The notes under the pieces: model-generated | Databases searched by the model: none | Told to the model about the DNA's origin: nothing | Seen by the model: only the letters and a program-made list of their open reading frames with translations | Assembly (NCBI RefSeq): GCF_014805625.2 | Contig: NW_023998459.1 | Span: forward strand, 1-64,000 | DNA length: 64,000 bases | Origin: Glossina fuscipes | Taxonomy: Eukaryota > Arthropoda > Insecta > Diptera > Glossinidae | Direction of reading: 5' to 3' | Made by a program: the position numbers and the translations under genes | Part shown: positions 1 to 9,000 of the stretch, one piece after another | Layout of the letters: the number at the start of each line of letters is the position of its first letter | Numbering within the stretch: position 1 is the first letter of the stretch

Positions 1-92
1 CACTTTATCTTGGTTAAGCTTAGTCAGTGTAAATTTAATTATGAGCTGTTCAATCCGCTCAGAGTCGTTTGCAAGAACCTAAATGATGTCTA
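1..92 (+). mobile_element. 3' ORF2 fragment of a LINE (family X), left copy of an inverted pair
   Basis: Frame 1 reads as the last part of a LINE ORF2, downstream of the reverse transcriptase core, ending in LFNPLRVVCKNLNDV. It matches bases 5718-5809 on the opposite strand with no difference over 92 bases, while the third family member at 48489-48581 differs at about ten positions. The match stops sharply at 92, where the RtcB-like sequence begins. The left side runs off the window, so the true length of this copy is unknown. Confidence 0.85.
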
Positions 93-600
93 GAAGAAAA
101 GTAGATGGTAAGGAAAAGAAATTGGTGGTCCACCGCAAAGGTTCTACATGAGCATTTCCTCCACATCATCCTTTGATACCAGTAGATTATCAGCTTACTG
201 GCCCACTTGTTTTGCTGTTTTGCTTGGGGGCACAATAGGAACTTGCTCCTATGTTTTAACTGGTACAGAAAAAGTCATGCAGGAAATATTTGGCTCTACA
301 TGTCAAGCGGTAAGTAGAACTATTTACTAATATGAAAAAGAACAGATTTATAATTACAATTTTTAATTAAGGCCGTGCGTTATCGCGTGCCAAATCGCGA
401 CGAAATCTCGACTATAAAGACGTTTTAGAACGATTGGAACAAATGGGAAGAGCAATACGTGGCGCTTCACACAAACTTGTTATGGAAGAGGCACTCCAGT
501 CTTATAAAGATACAAGAGATGTTCTAAACACTTGTCATGCGGCCGGTGTCAGTAAAAAATGCATGCATAGTGCTAGATTCTCAGCTGGGAAAAGGTTTTA
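93..600 (+). pseudogene. RtcB: RtcB (tRNA-splicing RNA ligase) C-terminal fragment, degenerate
   Basis: RtcB joins RNA 2',3'-cyclic phosphate and 5'-OH ends in tRNA splicing and the unfolded protein response. The translation follows the family's C-terminal quarter in order: [79 protein letters not shown] and [18 protein letters not shown] intron of about 62 bases lies at 310-371, so this is a genomic copy. Lesions are visible. The Arg codon after HRKGST is TGA, the segment after DYQLTG is frameshifted, the segment around the family's CHGAGR motif (whose His is guanylylated) reads STCQA and lacks the His, and the last dozen codons are scrambled. Everything upstream of VDGKEK is missing. Identity is high confidence, a working gene is excluded. 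Confidence 0.92.
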
Positions 601-2845
601 GTGATTGCCCTACGGAATCTAAGCGCACATATTTTAACGGGGCAGCGACACCGGATTTCTATCTGTCGAGAAAAAAGAAATGTTAAAGATTTGACATTGA
701 AAATTTTGTATTTTGTGACGTTATTGTAATATTTTAAATGATTTGACAAACTTTGAACATTAAGCTCGAAATTGTGCCGTGATTAGATGCTTGAGATTTG
801 AAAGATCTTGGAATTCATGCGAGATATTTGGACTCTCTAATTTTGATCTATTACTTTACTTGTCCCCTATGAAACCCGTTGCACGAAAACATCAAAAAGA
901 TAAACATGGCTCTTCATAAAAATCATTGTATAATTTGAAGGTTCAGCGTACCTATGTATAAAAAAAGGTTTCCGATAAATATTCCTGACTGTCACCAGCT
1001 TATTCACCTTATTCAATGATTAGTAGAAAAAGACAAAAACGAAGAAAAAAACTAAATACCTTCTCTCTACAAGTTTCCTTAAACCACTCGCGAGAGAGAA
1101 AGCCTTAGAACTTTTGAATTCTGATTTCATATTTTATTAAATATTCTTTAAAACAGATTCGCTCTATTCATTAAACTCAGCGACAACTTCAATGTTGTTA
1201 AGCTGAGGTTTAATGAGCCGTTTAAAAGTCTCATTTAAGACAATTCGACTCTGACATTATCCTCGCTTAGCGAAGCCTATATATGTACATATTTTAATAA
1301 AAATTATTCTTATCTTTTTCCTTTAATAACGTAAAACTTTACCAATGTGAACGTAAAGCTGATCTTTTTCTTTTTGGGGAAAAATACTAATTGAAACAAC
1401 TGCCATCATTACATAAGGGATATGAGGGATGACTGACGTTGCGTAATTAACCAAAAAAAATAGCAGCGCAGAACAAAGTAAACTTCAACTGAATCTAATT
1501 AGAAATTGTTACACTTAAACTTGGCAGAAATATTGGAAGTCCTCGTGTGCAGGCTGGCATAAAATATATCCGCCTTCAGTAGCATCTAAACTGAAGACAG
1601 CTTTGCTTCAAGGATTCTTGGCCAAATGCTCATAAGCCATTCTAGGGCACCCGGCTACTGCTTCAGAAAAGGTAGACCATACCTTGTAGCAGCTATTTAT
1701 GTATGTAGCTACTTAAATTTATTTTCACTTTCAGCCTACGAATATTGCAAACTATTTACTGTGAACTTTTCTAAACTAATTATAAAAATTGTTTAGAGAC
1801 TTGCTTCTGATCGACAGATTTGTAGGAACTTTGAGGACTTGATACGATGTTTTCATCCATTTTCAAAATTTAATGAATCGATTTGTATATCAGAACCCTG
1901 GGTTATCATGCTCAGTCAGTTAGGAGGTAATTATGCTTAACTTACCAATAAGTCTACACTAACCTAGGATACGTATCATACGTAAAAATTCCTACATGTA
2001 TCTGTGAAACAAAAATAAGGGATTACTGTCAGGAGCAAGAACTCTTCTTCCTTAGCACTGCTATTGTCATTTTATAGGTTGTGTTGAGTATATTCTGTGT
2101 AAATTGTAAAAATTTCTAAGAACATAGCAATTTTTTAAACAATCGGTTTTGTTAGGAGTGGGTTAAAAATAAAGAAATCAGGCGTATTGCAAAAATGTTT
2201 GTAGAGGAGGAAGCAGTTTCACGCTGCAATGTAGGTAGTATTACAAGCAAGGATTTTTGGCGGCAGCCTAGGATGAATTTTGCACGGATTCAGCACGTTT
2301 ACAAAAATCGTTGAATATAATAAGACATTTTCATTATGGTCGTTACGAGTGGGCGACAGAAGATCATCGCCATTGGAATCGAAATCTATGATTGCGATCT
2401 GTTTCCTCATGAACTAAAATTGAAACCTGAGCGAATTGGTAACAAAGGAGAAGAAACTAAATTGGTATTGGAATTAATGTTGAAGTTGACAATATGAACC
2501 CTTTCACAGAACGAAGTTCATGAAACGGGTATCTGGCAGATGAGTTATGTGCATCTGTATTAAAAAGGTTTTCCAGGGAATGACTCAGGAATCGTCCAAT
2601 ACGCTTAAGAGAAGAGTGCGTTGTAGGCGCTTTCCTTAAAAAGTTTAGGTTGTTTTCATATTTTTTTGCAAGTTTATACATGCATTTCGAACTTGCAAGA
2701 AGCCAGGAATTTGAACAATACATGCAAAATTCTTGATAATTGTATACGCTTATTCTCTAAAGTCACAGAATACATGTAAAGAAATTTATTCAAACATTCT
2801 CAATTGTAATATATGTTAATATATTACATGTTATATGTTAATATA
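601..2845. other. no gene recognised
   Basis: The stretch after the RtcB remnant is AT-rich and stop-dense in all frames. I recognise no protein family. The only local structure I see is a hairpin at 1169-1215. A short minus-strand open stretch near 2219-2410 has no recognisable motif. Confidence 0.5.
1169..1215. repeat. 47-base imperfect hairpin
   Basis: CATTAAACTCAGC at the left pairs with GCTGAGGTTTAATG at the right with a single bulged base. Inside it, ACAAC pairs with GTTGT around a six-base loop. The arms are too short for an ordinary pre-miRNA. It could be the end of a small foldback element, but that is a guess. Confidence 0.6.
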
Positions 2846-2847
2846 TT

Positions 2848-3052
2848 ATTTCAAGCACTTGTATGAATATATGCAAAGAATTATCATTTTATTTTTGAAA
2901 ATAGGATAAAATCGAATGCCACGCCTATAAAAATTGTATAAAACTATTGAGGAGACGTACAAGGGGAGATGAATGCATATTTTTTATACATTTATATAAA
3001 AAAGATTATATATTATATTTCAAGCACTTGTATGAATATATGGAAAGAATTA
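2848..3052. repeat. 36-base direct repeats, 169 bases apart, next to the NHE8 fragment
   Basis: The segment starting ATTTCAAGCACTTGTATG occurs at 2848-2883 and at 3017-3052 with one mismatch (ATGCAAAG against ATGGAAAG). The second copy ends close to where the NHE8-like reading frame begins on the other strand. The sequence between the copies is AT-rich with no recognisable gene. Confidence 0.75.
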
Positions 3053-3074
3053 ACATGAGATTAATATGAGATTT

Positions 3075-3297
3075 TCATTTTTCCCAGATACAACAGCACT
3101 TTCGGGAAGATATTGAAAACCAGTTTGTAACATAAAGTGAATCAGTAGAATGCCCAGCATAATAACGCAAATAACGAAAAACAAGGAGAGGGACGAGTTG
3201 TGTTCCTGTTCTACTGCATGGTGATCAGGTAAAGGCGGTTCGGTTACTGCTGATGTCGAATTCTGCGTAGAATTAGTAGCAGGAGCCACAGTTGTTA
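3075..3297 (-). pseudogene. Sodium/hydrogen exchanger NHE8-type, N-terminal fragment
   Basis: NHE8 (SLC9A8 type, Drosophila Nhe1) is a Golgi/plasma-membrane Na+/H+ antiporter. The minus-strand frame has a Ser/Thr/Asn-rich leader, then VEQEHNSSLSLFFVICVIM and GILLIHFMLQTGFQYLPES, which is the family's first membrane helix and following loop. The expected VVFLGA continuation after LPES is replaced by AVVSGKNENL and unrelated sequence, so only the N-terminal end is present. The first residues of the open frame (MASISGYIL) come from the neighbouring TTC21B piece read in another frame, so the two pieces are joined directly near 3297. The open frame itself runs 3050-3322. The family call rests on the EQEHNSSLSLFF and QYLPES motifs. 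The subtype is less sure. Confidence 0.8.
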
Positions 3298-3633
3298 ATA
3301 TATATCCGCTAATAGAAGCCAACTACGTTCCAAATATTCTGCTTCTTCAAATTTCCACGCTACCTTTGCCAAGCGCTTTAAATTGTTTTTAGCACCATGG
3401 GCTTGCTTCGACATTACCAGTGCCGTTGCCATTCCCAATATAGGGCCAACAGCATCTGGATTCTCTTCACGTGCAGATAGCTCAATAAAATCCTGTAAAG
3501 CTTGCTCTACTTGATATTTTTCTTTCGAAGCTAATCTGAGGAAATTACGCATTAGCTGATGATTTAAAGCTTCGTTATCCAAGCCAATCGAACGTGGGTG
3601 CAATTCCTTTAGCAACCGGTCCGCAGTTTTAAA
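3298..3633 (-). pseudogene. TTC21B / IFT139 fragment (TPR protein of the IFT-A complex)
   Basis: TTC21B is a retrograde ciliary transport subunit. The frame carries FKTADRLLKELHP, then RNFLRLASKEKYQVEQAL, then NPDAVGPILGMATALVM, KNNLKRLAKVAW and EYLERSWLLLADIY. This follows the C-terminal TPR region of the family, which in vertebrates reads ...GMATAYM...NQLKRIAK...SWLLLADIYI. Only about 110 of more than 1,300 residues remain. The frame ends in a stop exactly at the join with the NHE8 fragment and is fused upstream, in frame, to the zinc-finger fragment. It therefore cannot make TTC21B. Confidence 0.88.
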
Positions 3634-4092
3634 TTGATGAATAATGAGCAAAACCCCAAAAATTTTTGTTTGAGAAAAGGGGTTGAGTTCAGTTTGGGCA
3701 CTACTGTGGGTATGCGTATGAATGCGAGCATGGCGGCGTAATTTTGCAGCCGTAAGAAACTGAAATATCATAGCAAAAAAAGGGACTAAAATCAAAATTA
3801 TTTACATAAAAAAAAACAATACATACCTTTTGCCACAATATTCGCAATGAACGGTCTGTCATTGTTATGATACATTTAATGTTTCTTTAACATATACGGC
3901 ATAGTAAAGCCCCGCCCACAAACATCGCATACGTGGGATTTTGGTTTTGCTTGATGTACTTCGCTATGAGAAAACAAATCACTTCGGTAAGAGAATTTTC
4001 GAGAGCAATCGGGATATTGGTATTGTTTTCCATATTTATGACGTAGGAAATGTTGTCGTAAAGTCCTTGAGGAACTAAATGATTTCCCGCAT
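3634..4092 (-). pseudogene. C2H2 zinc-finger protein fragment with a retained intron
   Basis: Reading the minus strand from about 4092 gives four consecutive C2H2 units. They are ECGKSFSSSRTLRQHFLRH, a second with YPDCSRKFSYRSDLFSH, a third with CDVCGRGFTMPYMLKKH, and a fourth beginning YHNNDRPF..EYCGK. A GT..AG intron of 67 bases (3760-3826, donor GTATGT, acceptor TTTCAG) splits the fourth finger, which resumes as FLTAAKLRRHARIH. Lesions are a TAA directly after the third finger, a one-base loss before EYCGK, a phase mismatch across the intron, and a missing first Cys in two fingers. The order and intron show a genomic copy. The parent gene is not identifiable. Confidence 0.88.
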
Positions 4093-4244
4093 TCAGAACG
4101 TAAGTAAGGTTTTATATCTAGATGAAAGTAAAGCCAATTTAATTAATGGTGAAATGCTAATCACATTTGGCCCTAACTGGACTGTCCACAAAGGCTATTT
4201 TACCGTCTTACATATTTTATATACCGTACTTTTTTTTTATTTAC
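4093..4244. other. joint between the zinc-finger and ALAS fragments, origin unclear
   Basis: On the minus strand a good splice donor (GTAAAT, 4239-4244) follows the last ALAS-like codons, so the T-rich stretch after it looks like the start of an ALAS intron. A possible acceptor lies near 4201. The codons after it do not clearly continue ALAS. The + strand is open here (4079-4273) with a non-repetitive reading around NLINGEMLITFGPNWTVHKG, which may be a piece of another host gene that I do not recognise. Confidence 0.4.
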
Positions 4245-4978
4245 CTTCTCTTTTTAGCAGATTACGTAAATAGCAGACATTTGTACGGTGCAGAGCACGA
4301 ATTTCTTGACCTTCTTGGGAGGCCGGAATTTAAACAGATTGCAAAGCGCCGCAACACACCGTCGGTGGTAAAGATGTTGTAAATATAAAACCAGCAGCTT
4401 AGGAACGTATCATATCAATCAAATTTGACGAACCGGCAATATAAACGCCAATGTTCCCATAAGCTTTTCCCAATGTGCCCGAAATGATATCCATTTTATG
4501 CATAACACCGTCTCGTTCGCCTATACCAGCACCATGTTCTCCATATAAGCCTACCGTGTGGACTTCGTCCACGAAAGTTATGGCACCATTAGCATGAGCC
4601 ACATCGCACAGTTCCTCTAAAGGACAAATGTCACCAATCATTGAATGTACAGTTTCAAATGCTACAATTTTCGGCGCCCTCTTATCTAACTTGCAAATCA
4701 TACTTTCAAGGTGTTCGACATCGTTATGACGGAATATATGCTTTTTAACACCGCTTGGATCATAGACGCATGGTTGCCTGAATCCGAAAATATATGACAA
4801 TCAGGTAAAAGTCTGGCCAAAGTGAATAGAGTCGAGTCATTAGCCACAAAACAAGAAGTGAAAAGTAAAGCTGCTTCCTTTTCGTGTAATTTCGCTAAGC
4901 GCGCTTCTAACATCTCATGATGTAGAGAGTTATCCGAAATGTTGCGAGTGCCACCCGCTCCAGAACCATGACGCACAC
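4245..4978 (-). pseudogene. Alas: 5-aminolevulinate synthase (ALAS) fragment, degenerate
   Basis: ALAS is the mitochondrial PLP enzyme that condenses glycine with succinyl-CoA in the first step of haem synthesis. The minus strand shows, in order, [93 protein letters not shown], the PLP-lysine motif [13 protein letters not shown], and after a stop AAGFIFTTSLPPTV. Lesions are a frameshift after ASMIQ (about 13 bases appear lost relative to the family), a TAA in place of the conserved Tyr after DMIRS, a second TAA further on, and no sequence for either end of the enzyme. A splice donor follows at 4239-4244. The PLP lysine is kept but the copy cannot encode an enzyme. Confidence 0.95.
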
Positions 4979-5274
4979 CTTGAAGATAGCTGGCTTAGAT
5001 CATTCGTTTTTACTAATTTCATAATTATATAAATTTGGAAATTTCCTTTTTAATTTATACATAAATAATATAAAATAAATATAAATGCATAAGAAACTGA
5101 AACTGTGATTGTTAAAAATGAGAAAACTAACCATATACATGCACACATATATATGATATGTAAATGTATCGGAATTCCGTGTTAATAAGTACATGTTCTG
5201 CAGAAAGATGTGGTTTTGAAGGTTTCTCTTTTCTAAAAGCACTAGCATCTAAGGCTATCGGTTTTTATTAAAAA
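4979..5274. other. no gene recognised
   Basis: AT-rich sequence between the ALAS fragment and the tRNA-like segment. The minus-strand open frame at 5000-5248 is low-complexity, rich in Phe, Tyr and Ile from AT-rich codons, and matches nothing I know. Confidence 0.5.
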
Positions 5275-5335
5275 CTCTACCGCACTTGAGATTCGAACCC
5301 ACGACCAGTGACTTGCTAGTCGAGATTCCTCCACT
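5275..5335 (-). repeat. tRNA-like segment with pol III B-box (SINE-like), copy 1
   Basis: On the minus strand GGTTCGAATC (5290-5299) is a near-perfect pol III B-box/T-loop. Upstream lies CGACTAGCAAGTC, and TGTATAAGTGG resembles an A-box. It does not fold into a full cloverleaf by eye, and T-stem pairing is incomplete, so I do not call a tRNA gene. A related segment with the same layout occurs at 32443-32500. It directly follows the 3' tail of the LINE copy at 5336-6079, so the A-box-like part overlaps LINE-derived sequence. Confidence 0.55.
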
Positions 5336-6079
5336 TATACAAGAAACTCAACTAAAAATTTGGACAGTCGAGTTCAATTGACTCCTAAAGTAAATTTTAA
5401 ATTAATTAATATTAAAACTGAGTATAAGTACAATAAAACAAATAAGAACGAACAAAAAGACAAAAAAAAAAAAGGCATGTACGCAACTAGCATAGAGTCA
5501 CACCCACAACCTGTACAGGACCAAATTGCAATTAAACCCCTAAGCCATCACAAACATGCATAAGCTTGGCAACCGATAATACTTAAGAACAATTCATTTT
5601 GACTCATCGTGACATTTTAAGGTTAAGAGCTAGTTTAAGTACGACATAGGTAAATCGCGCGTATTAAGCAATGTTGCTTTAATGGACTTTAAAGAGTCCG
5701 ATATCGAGAATAAGTGATAGACATCATTTAGGTTCTTGCAAACGACTCTGAGCGGATTGAACAGCTCATAATTAAATTTACACTGACTAAGCTTAACCAA
5801 GATAAAGTGCCTGGAGAAGCGGTTAGGGACATTAAAGCTTATTTTACCAAATAACAAAGGCGAGTCAATAGCACCACTTATTACTTTGATTACAAAGGAA
5901 ACGCCAAGAACAAATCTACGTTTCTCAAGAGAAGGTAAGGACAGCAGAAGCAACCTATTTTCATAGGGAGGAAGAGAGGCAATCGGATCCCAACGCAAAT
6001 TTCTAAGGGCAAACAGCAAGAATTGCTTTTGAACAGATTCAATTGAATCTACATAGCACCTATATAAAGGAGACGACAT
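5336..6079 (-). mobile_element. 5'-truncated LINE (family X), right copy of the inverted pair
   Basis: The open part (5630-6079, 149 codons) starts SSPLYRCYVDSIESVQKQF, the motif that follows the reverse transcriptase core in Jockey/CR1-type LINEs, and continues to the ORF2 end (DLPMSYLN). It matches the LINE at 48240-48650 throughout. The 3' untranslated region also matches, with TTGCCAAGCTTATGCATGTTT-like sequence near 5550-5570 and a TTAGTTGAGTTTC block near 5340-5360. Endonuclease, RT core and any poly-A tail are missing. Bases 5718-5809 are identical to 1-92 in inverse orientation. Confidence 0.88.
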
Positions 6080-9000
6080 TACATAATATTAAAGTGAATT
6101 AAAAATGTGTCACGCAATTTCGAGCTAAGACCACGGACCTTTTCACAAAGAATTGTCAAAAATGAGTACATACTTTTAGTTTTCGTCTGTTGAATCGACT
6201 GCTCTAATACCACAGGAGCGTAATTACTTGTACGGCATTCAAATTCTGTATGCTTATTCTCAGATTCTCAGGCAATTTTTATTGAAAAATGTAAACAAAT
6301 GTATTCAAACATATTCTCAGATGGTGGATGCTAGATAAACGAATTCATTGCCCCATATCAGGCAGTGTGATTACCTGCAGTATCTGTTTGATAGCTGGCA
6401 AGAAGTCGCGTATAGATCGGCGAGAGTTCTTTAACTTTTCTAGCATCAAATCAAATGTTCACGTAGAAACACGCTTCTACACGTGTATTGAGCTGAAAAG
6501 CCATCTTAATATATTTTAACATTCATTTTGTCAGTATAAATCAAATTCTTAGATAGCTATACGGTTTATTTTCTATACCATTCCATTTTTTTATGTAATT
6601 ATAATGAAGAAATTAAAAATAAAAAGCTCTCGACGATACTTCGTCTATAAAAGTTATTTGATGTATAAACTGAATGTACCAAGTTTCGACCACGTTAACT
6701 TATTCTTTGGGTCCCATTTCATTATGAATAGCAAGCCCCAATACATTAAAAAGGTGTAGCTCTTAATAGTTTGTGACATAAATAATTCTAAGTCAATCTG
6801 TGTTCATTTATATACGAACCAGGTGGACTTTTTTTACATACACATTTTGTTAAGAAAATCAATGTTACGTTGTCAAGCGAAGTGGTGCAAAAGTGTATAG
6901 TGCTCGACTATTACACACTTTGACCATTTTTATTTGTTTTTGTCTTGTGGTGTGAAGAAAGCTTTTCTTTTAAGCAATAATCACTCCATTTCGCACGACA
7001 TGAGAGAAAGCGTCTTCTCTCTTTTCTATATGTGACTATTTTTAAGCGAGCTTTTGACATTTTAATCGGTATTCGAACTCTCTAAGTACTAAAAAAAGAC
7101 TCGTATAACAGTTTTTATTTGTGGTGAGTCATATAAAATAAATTTCGAAAATGCTGCTTTATCATTGCATATTGCATTACCAAAATTATCTTTTATATAT
7201 GGTGTTTTACAAAGTCGAATATATATGCAATTTTATAGGATGAAATATAATAGTGAAAGGGTTTTCTTACAGAAATTAGTACGAACGTATGTTTGAAGCA
7301 TTTAGTTTGATAACCAGCTATGAGTATTTGCAAACAGCTAAATAATTTGAATGAAATGGAGACAACGTACGAGAAAAATATAAAGATTACTAAGCTATAC
7401 GCAAAGAGCGCACGGTTGTAATTTCCGGAATACTAATTATTTTTACTTTTGGGTTCAGATTATCAATGGAAAATTGAAAAGTAGCGCACAAAAAGAGGAA
7501 ATATATAATTATAGACGCGATAGGAATATATAATTTGTTGATCAAGCAAAAGGAAGCCGACGATCCGTTACGACGAAGGAACCGAGATGTATTGTGATTC
7601 TAAATGCAATCAATCGGCACAAATCCCGGGTCAAAAACTTAGGTGAGGCAAGCGTTCCTTAAAAAAGTTGGTGTACTTAGTGTCTATAAATCGCTGCGAT
7701 TTCTTTCTGACGAAAATTTTTTTTTGAAAAGCACAATTGAATGATCGGAGACGTTTTGAACAATGACGGACATACTTGACTACTTCCTACATGAGTGAAA
7801 CTGAGATCAGTACATCCAATATATGATTTTGTTGCTGAAACAGTAAAGAGATTTTTAATCAGGCAAACGGAAGCTGACATTCGAAAGGTGTCAAAAGGCA
7901 GTATATTCGCGAAAATTTGCCAGTACAAAATTTACCCGTGCAGATAGTTACTGCCTTTCCTGAAAGTGGAATAAATATATCGGAAAACTGAATGGATGTT
8001 TAAATGGCTGTCCCATCCACTACGGCCGTAAATAAAGCCAAATTTGGGACAGTGCTCTTCTCATATCTAGCCACGGGAACGATTGACTGTTTTGCCCCAC
8101 AGATTGGACTCATTATTACTGCTGATGACCATTAAAATCAGTTTTAACGTAGTTTAGGCTTTAGTCGGCGTCATGTAAATATTTCGTGAAATTATAATAA
8201 ATTTTCAGACAAAATAATTTAAATGTCAATTTTTTCTTCATATCAAATATCACGCGTGCGTTGTATCATTATTTCAATTATTTCTCCGTGCATGGGAAAT
8301 TATTTCATACAAAGTCAAATATTTCATGTTTCCCTGGCACAGAGAAACGGACTATTGGATGGAATGGACTATATTCAATATTTGAAAAAGGACAAATCGA
8401 ACGTTGGTTTTATTTTATTTTGAAAGTGATTTTTAATTAAATTAACATATATTCAATTTTACCATTTTTCAATTGCTCTTAAATGTTGCCAAATACAGAT
8501 GAGGTTTGTCAATTATTTTCAATTGTAAACAAATTCGGACGGGCTCTCTTAGATGCAGCCAATTTGGGACAGGCTCTTTGAATTACTCTCAGATGTTACC
8601 AAATTCATATGCAACTCTGAATAATCAACAAGTAGACTGCGTTTATCGTTTGCCAAAGAACACCCTGAACTTTTACTAAAAAAATAGATTTGTTCAGCCA
8701 ATCCATGAAAGATGAAAAAAAACTACGAAAAAACTAGGGGAGGAATTGGTTGGAAATTTAAAGGATATGACGGGGTCTACCAGAAATACACAAAAATGGA
8801 AAGAAGTAACTATAAATAATTACACACAAAAGTACTTGTTTTAAGTAATATAATTTTTATATTCCAGACTTAAACCATTGGAAAATTGAAGTGAGGTGCA
8901 GGGGTCGTAAGAGTAAAACCTCATCAAACAGACCACAAATACATTACCTTTTACTTGTTTTAAATAGTGTAATCTTTATTTGCCAGGCAGTAAACCATTG

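Noticed and set aside
2457..2723. 88-codon minus-strand frame
   Set aside because: No family motif and AT-biased composition. It could be one more captured fragment but I see nothing to support it.
3075..4978. Processed (retroposed) pseudogenes
   Set aside because: The zinc-finger and RtcB pieces keep introns, ALAS keeps a splice donor, and no poly-A tail follows any piece.
5275..5335. A functional tRNA gene
   Set aside because: The B-box is good, but the T-stem and anticodon arm do not pair properly and no 73-base cloverleaf closes. Kept only as tRNA-like.
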